Source: UBA6107 sp964459385
GTDB lineage: Bacteria; Chloroflexota; Anaerolineae; Anaerolineales; Anaerolineaceae
NCBI GenBank assembly: GCA_964459385.1
Contig: CAYWLG010000010.1
Coordinates: forward strand, 40,158-104,157
DNA: 64,000 bases
Direction of reading: 5' to 3'
A program made the position numbers and the translations under genes. The stretch's first letter is position 1. The number at the start of each line of letters is the position of its first letter. The notes under the pieces were generated by a model that was not told where the DNA came from, did not search any database, and was given only the letters and a program-made list of their open reading frames with translations. Below, in pieces: positions 19,434 to 27,287 of this stretch.

Positions 19434-19463
19434 GAAAAAGCCACTTTACAGTGACTTTTTTCT
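19434..19463 (-). terminator. Minus-strand terminator beyond the tRNA fragment
   Basis: Read on the minus strand: AGTCACT-gtaa-AGTGGCT followed by TTTTTC. It lies 27 bases past the tRNA-Glu 3' fragment, mirroring the arrangement at the intact tRNA. Confidence 0.65.
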
Positions 19464-19488
19464 GGGATTGACATGGCAATCTTGCGAT

Positions 19489-19507
19489 TGTGCCCCCACA
19501 GAGATTC
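19489..19507 (-). repeat. Partial copy of the tRNA-Glu 3' end
   Basis: Nineteen bases (TGTGCCCCCACAGAGATTC) are identical to 19610-19628, which cover the acceptor stem 3' strand, discriminator and part of the T arm of the intact tRNA-Glu. The match stops within the T loop, and no tRNA fold can be made from the neighbouring bases. It is a fragment, not a second gene. Confidence 0.75.
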
Positions 19508-19550
19508 TCGAAGATTCCTCGATGGAGGATCTTGGTTTGTTAAACCAAAA

Positions 19551-19569
19551 GACCCGCTTTGAGCGAGTC
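19551..19569 (-). terminator. Terminator of tRNA-Glu
   Basis: On the minus strand GACTCGCT-caa-AGCGGGTC (one mismatch) is followed by TTTTGGTTT, 43 bases beyond the tRNA 3' end. Confidence 0.7.
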
Positions 19570-19611
19570 AATTGATCTTTGGACGCTTCAGATTTTATAC
19601 GTAAGTCTGTG

Positions 19612-19684
19612 TGCCCCCACAGAGATTCGAACTCTGGTTTTAGCCTTGAAAGGGCTGCGTCCTGGTCCCCTAGACGATGGGGGC
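19612..19684 (-). tRNA. trnE: tRNA-Glu (anticodon TTC)
   Basis: Cloverleaf of 73 bases on the minus strand. The acceptor stem is GCCCCCA/TGGGGGC with discriminator A. The D arm contains GTCTAGGGGACCAGGAC, the anticodon arm is CAGCC-CTTTCAA-GGCTA with loop anticodon TTC, and the T arm is CAGAG-TTCGAAT-CTCTG. CCA is not encoded (the following bases are CAC). A terminator follows on the same strand. Confidence 0.95.
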
Positions 19685-19741
19685 AACGAACGGACAGATT
19701 CTATCAGAGACCCGCGATTTGGTCAAGAAATTTGAGGAAAT

Positions 19742-20887
19742 TCATTCGGTAAATTCCCAGGGGGCATGCGGCTCGTTTGTGCCCGACAGCGCAGCCAGAA
19801 TCTCTTCACGGGCGGCTGACAGCAGATCGACGCAGGCGCGCAGCAGCCCAAAACAACCGGCGATCATCATGTCGCCATAAGGAGCGGCAAAATAAGGGTG
19901 AAGGGGCGAGCCGTTCAGCAGTCCACGCCGTGGACCGATGACGACCAAGCGGCGATCCCCCTCCTCGATTGGCAGAGCCATGTGCGAGCCAAGCCAGGCG
20001 CCGTGGCCGTGGTCTTGATAGACCCACTCATTGGTCAGGCGGCCGGCCGCAAAATCGCGCAGCAGGCCTTCCAATCGGGGCGCGTCGAAGAAGTGTGAAT
20101 GATGTTCAAAAACGCCCTCAATATCTGCCCCGTTCAGGCGAAATCCCAGAATGTGCATATTACCGATGTTCACCACAATGCGCCGTTCCTGTAAATTCGC
20201 CTGTGGGTCAAGGGTGGCACCCAACACCGCAGCCGGAGCAGTATCCATTACCACGACCGGGGCATCTACACCTTTGGCGCAAGCGGCGGCAGAGCGCAGG
20301 CGCGTCAGGCTGGTGGGAATCTCCTCAGCGCGGTAGGCAAAGGCGCTCAAGCGGTTCTCTGTCAGAATACGTTTTTTGAGATAATCAAAGCGGAATTTGC
20401 GATCTGAAACCTCTGCCGGGGCGTTGCCGTGGTCGAAAACCGCCAGTGCCACGCCGTCCAGATGGGCCAGTGAAACGCCAAAAGCCGCGAACGCTGCTTG
20501 GATGGCTGCGAAGTCAAAGTCACGCATCTCAATGCGTTCGATTTCCTCCGGCAAGCTGCATGCTTCCTCTTCGCTGACGAGGATGACACCGCTCTCGGTT
20601 ACAGCATCCAGATTGTCGTCGAGGGTAGTGGCGGCCTCTGGCGTGGCGTAAACTTTGAGACCGCTTTGAAGGTGATCGGCCACTCCCCAGCCGCTAGGAC
20701 CGCCGCCCATCAGGTGCCCACTCAACAGAACATCTTTGTGTGCCGCGGCGGCATGGCTCAAAGCGCGCCGGATCATTAAAGTAGGGGAGGGCAAGATCAG
20801 CTTGTAGCCGTTCTCGACCTCCACCCGTGAGTCAAACAGGAAAATATCCTGTGTGCCGGTGCCTATATCAACTGTGAGGAGTCTCAT
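19742..20887 (-). CDS. DUF1786 protein, ASKHA (actin/Hsp70-kinase) fold
   Basis: A 381-residue protein of the DUF1786 family, sometimes annotated as pyruvate formate-lyase activating enzyme-related. MRLLTVDIGTGTQDIFLFD at the N-terminus is a phosphate-1 loop of the actin/hexokinase/Hsp70 fold; RRIVVNIGNMHILGFRL near residue 235 resembles the second phosphate loop. The reaction is unknown. Its start overlaps the stop of the PII-like gene by 20 bases and it belongs to an operon with that gene and a cation antiporter, so a role in ion or carbon/nitrogen signalling is possible. The tRNA-Glu gene lies 57 bases downstream. Confidence 0.78.
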   Translation of the reverse strand: MRLLTVDIGTGTQDIFLFDSRVEVENGYKLILPSPTLMIRRALSHAAAAHKDVLLSGHLMGGGPSGWGVADHLQSGLKVYATPEAATTLDDNLDAVTESGVILVSEEEACSLPEEIERIEMRDFDFAAIQAAFAAFGVSLAHLDGVALAVFDHGNAPAEVSDRKFRFDYLKKRILTENRLSAFAYRAEEIPTSLTRLRSAAACAKGVDAPVVVMDTAPAAVLGATLDPQANLQERRIVVNIGNMHILGFRLNGADIEGVFEHHSHFFDAPRLEGLLRDFAAGRLTNEWVYQDHGHGAWLGSHMALPIEEGDRRLVVIGPRRGLLNGSPLHPYFAAPYGDMMIAGCFGLLRACVDLLSAAREEILAALSGTNEPHAPWEFTE

Positions 20888-21245
20888 TTTCGAGGTCTTT
20901 GCGATTCAGACCATAAACGCGTGCCAGAGGGATGACCGCCATGATGCCCGTATTGGGCAGATCCAGATCGCCGATCTGATCTTCAGTGGCTTTCAACACC
21001 TTGTCCACCATCTCATCGTTTGAGACGATGGTGAAAAGGGTGCGGTTAAGCCTCTCTTCGTGATTGATCAAATCATCCAAGCTGGGAATGAGGGGCAGGT
21101 CTTCACGCAGGCCGCTGTTTTCTTTCATTCTTTTTAGCCCGGTGCTGGGCAAGATCGTGATACCGCTGACACCAGTCTCGTTCCAGGCGGTCAATACATC
21201 ATGCAATCTGTTGGGGTCGTGGAGGACAAAAAAGATCATGTACAT
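20868..21245 (-). CDS. PII-like small signalling protein
   Basis: A 125-residue protein with the beta-alpha-beta pattern of the PII/CutA-like fold: MYMIFFVLHDPNRLHDVLTAW, then GVSGITILPSTGL, then RTLFTIVSNDEMVDKVLKATE, and a C-terminal strand ending MAVIPLARVYGL. It lacks the Tyr51 T-loop of GlnB, so it is a PII-like rather than a classical PII protein. Such proteins bind adenine nucleotides or bicarbonate-related signals and often regulate a transporter encoded next to them. Its ATG overlaps the stop codon of the antiporter gene (TAATG) and GGAG lies inside the antiporter's last codons, so the two are translationally coupled. Confidence 0.78.
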   Translation of the reverse strand: MYMIFFVLHDPNRLHDVLTAWNETGVSGITILPSTGLKRMKENSGLREDLPLIPSLDDLINHEERLNRTLFTIVSNDEMVDKVLKATEDQIGDLDLPNTGIMAVIPLARVYGLNRKDLENETPHS

Positions 21246-22483
21246 TATTTAATCTCCTTCTCCTGAGCCGCATCAACGGACTCAGCAGCTTGTTGGTTTT
21301 TTTCAGGCAAAGCGAAAGCAAACCTGAGCAAGGGAGGAGTGACCAAAGTAGTAAGCAGGATCATTCCAACAATGGCAGAAAAGATGTCTTCTGAAAGATA
21401 ACTTGAATCGAGGCCGATCTTGGCAATGATCAACCCCACTTCACCACGTGAGACCATGCCGATGCCGAGCTGCAAAGATTCTCGCCACGAAAATTTCGCC
21501 AGTTTGGCACCGCCACCTGCGCCAATGACCTTGCCGAGGATGGCGATAACCGTGATGCCCAAAATGATCCACAGCGTTGTCAGGCTGGTATGGCGCAGAT
21601 TGACGCTCAGACCAATGCTGACAAAGAAGATGGGCACGAAGAAAGCGTAGGCTATGGCGTGCAAATTCGATTCGATGATGCTCTTCTCGGGGGTACGGGC
21701 AAACATCAAACCGGCTACGAATGTGCCGGTAATGGCCGCCATGCCGCCCAGCAGTTCAGCCGCAACGCCATAGACGAGCAGAATGACAATGGCCAGGGTA
21801 GTGACCCCCTGGCTGATCGGCAGTTTGCTGGTCTTGCGCACGAGCCAGGGCAGCACATAAATGCCGATGGCCACCGATAAGCCCAGAAAGAGAATCATCT
21901 TGACAAAAACCATGGCGATCTCGCCAAAGCTGCTGCCGCCTGAAAGGAAGGCCAGGAAGGTGGAAAGCAGCAAAATGACCAGAATATCGTCGAATACTGC
22001 CGCGCCGAGCAGAGCCAGGCCGACACGCGATTTCAATTGCTTTAGTTCGATCAACACCTGGGCTGAGATCGATACGGATGTCGCGCCCAGCGTGAGGCCG
22101 AGAAAGAGCCCGTGGTTGAAATCCATGCCGGTCAGTTCGCCGAACAAAACGCCCAGGCCCACCGGCAGCACCACCCCGAGAACACCTGCGAGCGCCGCCA
22201 CGCGCGTGTTCTTTGCCAGGTCTTTGAGGTGCAATTCAAGACCGGCCAAAAACATCAGCAGCAGTACACCCAGTTCGCCGAGATCGGCAATGAAATCCTC
22301 AATGTGCACGTTCGTGATGAACGATAAATGCGTGAGGTTTAACAAAGTTGGGCCGAGCAACAAGCCGACCAGTAGTTCACCAAACACCGATGGTTGGTGA
22401 ATGCGGGTGCTTAAATACCCCGCCAGCTTGGCTGCCACGAGGATAATGATCAAAATGATCGTAAGCTGGAGAAAATCACTCAT
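21245..22483 (-). CDS. CPA2 family cation:proton antiporter
   Basis: A 412-residue membrane protein with about 12 helices, of the KefB/NapA-type CPA2 family. SVFGELLVGLLLGPTLL is the usual second helix; GLFLGLTLGATSVSISAQVL and the AAVFDDILVILLLS segment (two Asp in helix 5 region) carry the ion-binding acidic residues of electrogenic CPA2 antiporters. No TrkA-N/RCK domain is attached at the C-terminus; regulation is probably by the PII-like protein encoded immediately downstream. I chose ATG 22483 (MSDFLQLTIILI); a TTG four codons upstream is also open. Confidence 0.88.
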   Translation of the reverse strand: MSDFLQLTIILIIILVAAKLAGYLSTRIHQPSVFGELLVGLLLGPTLLNLTHLSFITNVHIEDFIADLGELGVLLLMFLAGLELHLKDLAKNTRVAALAGVLGVVLPVGLGVLFGELTGMDFNHGLFLGLTLGATSVSISAQVLIELKQLKSRVGLALLGAAVFDDILVILLLSTFLAFLSGGSSFGEIAMVFVKMILFLGLSVAIGIYVLPWLVRKTSKLPISQGVTTLAIVILLVYGVAAELLGGMAAITGTFVAGLMFARTPEKSIIESNLHAIAYAFFVPIFFVSIGLSVNLRHTSLTTLWIILGITVIAILGKVIGAGGGAKLAKFSWRESLQLGIGMVSRGEVGLIIAKIGLDSSYLSEDIFSAIVGMILLTTLVTPPLLRFAFALPEKNQQAAESVDAAQEKEIK

Positions 22484-22594
22484 CGGAACCACCAAATCCC
22501 TTTTTTTCAGTTTACCATACTCTTTGTCACTGCTGCAAAGAATCGAGTTAAGGTATACTGTGTGAGCGTAAGAAATCTTGAAGAAGAGGTCATT

Positions 22595-24244
<1,650 letters not shown>

Positions 24245-24266
24245 CGGTTTTTTTACAGGAGAGAGC

Positions 24267-24674
24267 ATGTCCAAACCGATCAAGATCAATCATATTGGCA
24301 TTGCCGTCAAGGATATTGACGAGTCGCTTAAATTCTGGCGCGACGCACTGGGGATTGAACTCAGCCACATCGAGGAGGTACCCAGCCAGAAAGCCAAGGT
24401 AGCCTTTTTACCGGTGGGAGAGAGCGAAGTGGAATTGGTCAACCCGACCACGGAGGATTCTGGGGTAGCCAAATTCATCGCCGAACGCGGCGGGGGGATG
24501 CATCATCTCTGCCTGGAGGTGGAAGATATCGAGGATACCATCGCCACTCTCAAAGAAAAAGGCGTGCGCATGATCGACGAAGTACCCAAAGTGCTGCCCG
24601 GCCGTAAGATGGCCTTCGTGCACCCCAAGAGCACGGGCGGGGTACTGATAGAACTCTACCAGATCACTGATTAA
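24267..24674 (+). CDS. mce: Methylmalonyl-CoA epimerase
   Basis: A 135-residue vicinal-oxygen-chelate protein that converts (S)- to (R)-methylmalonyl-CoA. Metal-ligand histidines are seen in INHIGIAVKDIDESLKFW and in GGGMHHLCLEVEDI, with the C-terminal Glu in GGVLIELYQ, matching the family length and the H-H-E arrangement. CAGGAGAG before ATG 24267 sets the start; the upstream open frame overlaps the mutase end. Cotranscribed with the mutase large subunit, ending in a strong bidirectional terminator. Confidence 0.95.
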   Translation: MSKPIKINHIGIAVKDIDESLKFWRDALGIELSHIEEVPSQKAKVAFLPVGESEVELVNPTTEDSGVAKFIAERGGGMHHLCLEVEDIEDTIATLKEKGVRMIDEVPKVLPGRKMAFVHPKSTGGVLIELYQITD

Positions 24675-24677
24675 AAC

Positions 24678-24716
24678 AAAAAGTCCTGAAAGAAAACTTT
24701 CTTTCAGGACTTTTTT
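24678..24716. terminator. Bidirectional terminator
   Basis: AAGTCCTGAAAG (24681-24692) pairs with CTTTCAGGACTT (24701-24712), 12 bp, with A5 on the left and T6 on the right. It separates the convergent epimerase and UMF1 genes. Confidence 0.92.
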
Positions 24717-24735
24717 ACGCTTGCAGAAGAATATT

Positions 24736-26073
24736 TTAGGCTTCAGTAGCGACCATTGTCGCGTCTTCATTTCGCGCCACTTCAACGCCTCTTTCCACGT
24801 TAACGGTGGTCAAGATCCAGATACCCGCCACGAAGAAGATCACCAGTGAGGCAATGCTCATGCGTGAGTGCCCCATGATGGTGGAAACGACGCCAAAGAT
24901 GGCCGGGCCAAGAATGGAAGCGAATTTTTCAAACACGCTGAAGAAACCAAAGAACTCGGCTGATTTCGCCTTTGGCACCATTTTGCCGATCAGCGAGCGG
25001 CTGAGGGCCTGGCTGCCGCCCTGAACGGTGGCCACGGCGAAACCGAGCACCCAGAACTGCCATTCCTGATACAAGAAGTATCCGGCAATCGCAATGAGAG
25101 TGTAAACTGCCAGACTGATGTAAATGCTCTTTTTGGTGCCGATCTTGCGTGAGAGCCAGCCAAAGAAGAAGGCAAAGGGGGCGGCCACGAACTGCACCAT
25201 CAAGAGGGTACCAATAAGGGTGGTCTGCCCAAAGCCCAGCTCGGTGCCGTAGGCAGTGGCCATCACGATGATGGTACCGATGCCGTTGGCGTAGACCCAG
25301 AAGGCGAGCATGGCCAGTGAAAGATCGCGGTACTTGCGAATCTCTTTGAAGGTCTGAATTAAGCGTTTGAAGCTGACGCTGATGGGGTGCTGGTTTTCTT
25401 CACCGGCCTCGATGCGGCGTTCGGGTTCTTTCACGCGCAATAACAAGGGCAGGGTAAAGCAGAACCACCAAACAGCCACCGTGACGAAGGATAGACGGGT
25501 CATCAGACCGGCGTCCAGACCGGGCACGAGACCCGGCAGCACCATGATCATCACCAGGTTAACTGCCAGCAAAAGCCCACCGCCGATGTAGCCCATTGCA
25601 TAGCCGCGTGAAGAGACCTGATCGATCTCGTCCGGACGGGCCACGTGGGGCAGCAAGGCATCGTAATACACCAGGCTGCCGGCAAAACCGACGTTGCCGA
25701 ACAGGAAGAAAGTGGAAGCCAGGAACCAGTCTCCCGATTGGATGAAATAGAGCAGGGCGGTGCCGGTGACGCCCAGCATCATGAAAATGGCCAGGAATTT
25801 CTTCTTGGAGCCACGAAAATCGGCAACCGCACCTAAGATCGGACTGATAATTGCGGCAATAAGGGCAGAAATGGAGGAGGTGAACCCCCAGTAAGCGGTG
25901 GCGATGTTCGGAGCAAGATTACCGGCGGCAACAGATGAATAATAGACCGGCAAAACAGCGGCCATGATCGTAGTGGCAAAGGCTGAGTTCCCCCAGTCAT
26001 ACATGGTCCAGGCATTTATCGCCCGTTTATGTTGTCTTTCATCTTCTACGGGAGTGCTGATAGTGCTTTCCAT
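24736..26073 (-). CDS. UMF1/Atg22-type MFS transporter
   Basis: A 445-residue membrane protein of the vacuole-effluxer Atg22/UMF1 branch of the MFS. The hallmark NAWTMYDWGNSAFATTIMAAVLP opens the first helix, PILGAVADFRGSKKKFL is the family's loop after TM4, and the second half contains GGSQALSRSLIGKMVPKAKSAEFFGF. In yeast Atg22 exports amino acids from the vacuole; bacterial substrates are unknown. AAAGGAATCTAT before the ATG supports the start. It is monocistronic, upstream of lactate dehydrogenase. Confidence 0.9.
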   Translation of the reverse strand: MESTISTPVEDERQHKRAINAWTMYDWGNSAFATTIMAAVLPVYYSSVAAGNLAPNIATAYWGFTSSISALIAAIISPILGAVADFRGSKKKFLAIFMMLGVTGTALLYFIQSGDWFLASTFFLFGNVGFAGSLVYYDALLPHVARPDEIDQVSSRGYAMGYIGGGLLLAVNLVMIMVLPGLVPGLDAGLMTRLSFVTVAVWWFCFTLPLLLRVKEPERRIEAGEENQHPISVSFKRLIQTFKEIRKYRDLSLAMLAFWVYANGIGTIIVMATAYGTELGFGQTTLIGTLLMVQFVAAPFAFFFGWLSRKIGTKKSIYISLAVYTLIAIAGYFLYQEWQFWVLGFAVATVQGGSQALSRSLIGKMVPKAKSAEFFGFFSVFEKFASILGPAIFGVVSTIMGHSRMSIASLVIFFVAGIWILTTVNVERGVEVARNEDATMVATEA

Positions 26074-26133
26074 ATAGATTCCTTTCGTGTGGGATAGTTA
26101 GATTATACAAGAAGTACTCTGAATCATACCTAT

Positions 26134-26163
26134 TAAAAAACCCCGTGAGTAGAACACGGGGTT
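26134..26163 (-). terminator. Terminator of ldh
   Basis: On the minus strand AACCCCGTG (26155-26163) pairs with CACGGGGTT (26139-26147), followed by TTTTTT. It lies 22 bases past the ldh stop codon. Confidence 0.88.
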
Positions 26164-26185
26164 AAGGTTTAGTTAACAAATCGTT

Positions 26186-27142
26186 TTACAAGCCAAGCGT
26201 GTGCAGCGTTTCTTTAAGTACTTTGGCTGATTTTTGTAAGCCTTCCACTTCTTTTTCGTCCAGTGGCAGGCGCATGAACTTCTGCACGCCTTCCCGGCCA
26301 ATGACACAGGGCAAGCTCAGATACACATCTTCAATGCCGTAATAGTCATGGATCAGGGTCGAGACGGACAGCACGGTGTTTTGCCCGCGCAGAATGGCCT
26401 CGCAAATGCGCACCAATCCCATGCCGATACCGTAAAAGGTTGCCCCTTTACGCTCGATGATCTCATAGGCGGCGTCGCGGGTTTGGGCAAAGATGCCTTC
26501 ATAGACCTCTGGATGGTAAGATTCGCAGTTCATCTTGCAGTAGTCGGTCAGATTCATGCCGGCAATATTGGCCAGAGACCAAACGGGCACTTCGCTGTCA
26601 CCGTGTTCGCCGATGATATAGGCATGCACGCTGCGCGGATCAACGCCGGCGTGCTGGCTGAGCAGGTAGCGAAAACGGGCTGTGTCGAGGATGGTGCCCG
26701 AACCGATGACACGATTGGCGGGCAGCCCTGAAAGTTTCATGGCCGCATAGCTGAGCACGTCCAGCGGATTGGAGGCGATCAGGAGGATGCCGTCAGGGTT
26801 GGCCTGCACCACCTGTGGAATGATGCTCTGATAAATGGCAAAATTGCGCTGCACCAGGTCCAGGCGGGTCTCGCCCGGTTTCTGCGCGGTACCGGCGGTG
26901 ATGACGGTGATGGCAGCGCCGGCGCAATCGCTGTAATCGCCGGCCCAGATTTTGGTAGAGTGGGTGAGCGGCACGGCATGATTGAGGTCCATCGCCTCGC
27001 CTTCGGCTCGCTTTTTGTTGGCGTCAATCAAGACGATCTGTGAGGCCAGGCTGCTGCCCAATAGGGCATAAGCAAAGGTGGCGCCAACATTGCCAACGCC
27101 CACGATCGCGATTTTGATTGGGTGATCTACTGGATTATTCAT
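26186..27142 (-). CDS. ldh: L-lactate dehydrogenase (NAD)
   Basis: Reduces pyruvate to L-lactate with NADH during fermentation. The 318-residue protein has the NAD-binding IAIVGVGNVGATFAYAL, the substrate loop AQKPGETRLDLVQRN, in which Gln at the specificity position points to lactate rather than malate dehydrogenase, and the active-site GEHGDSEVPVWSLANIAG with catalytic His. AAAAGGACC before the ATG supports the start. The gene stands alone between two terminators; no clear regulator-binding site can be named in the AT-rich upstream region. Confidence 0.95.
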   Translation of the reverse strand: MNNPVDHPIKIAIVGVGNVGATFAYALLGSSLASQIVLIDANKKRAEGEAMDLNHAVPLTHSTKIWAGDYSDCAGAAITVITAGTAQKPGETRLDLVQRNFAIYQSIIPQVVQANPDGILLIASNPLDVLSYAAMKLSGLPANRVIGSGTILDTARFRYLLSQHAGVDPRSVHAYIIGEHGDSEVPVWSLANIAGMNLTDYCKMNCESYHPEVYEGIFAQTRDAAYEIIERKGATFYGIGMGLVRICEAILRGQNTVLSVSTLIHDYYGIEDVYLSLPCVIGREGVQKFMRLPLDEKEVEGLQKSAKVLKETLHTLGL

Positions 27143-27287
27143 GGTAGGTCCTTTTTTATGATATATTACACAATAATTATCATAATTATATCAAAAGATT
27201 CGCATTTATGAATCCAGGTTGATATAATCATTGTTTGTTTTTGTGATAAAATAGCTATATAGAAAATATGTTCAAACTGGAAAACAC

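Larger units (their letters stand above)
19247..19611. other. Gene-free stretch holding promoter region, two terminators and a tRNA fragment
   Basis: The first 110 bases are AT-rich and contain a minus-strand TATAAT (19334-19339 region), the probable promoter area of the HD-GYP gene. From 19434 to 19611 come, in this order, a minus-strand terminator, a 19-bp partial copy of the tRNA-Glu 3' end and another minus-strand terminator. I see no protein-coding sequence. Confidence 0.6.

Noticed and set aside
19490..19570. Second tRNA gene
   Set aside because: Only 19 bases match the tRNA 3' end; no D arm, anticodon arm or T stem partner can be formed.
27171..27287. SOS (LexA) box before uvrA
   Set aside because: No GAAC-N4-GTTC or CTG-N10-CAG site is visible.
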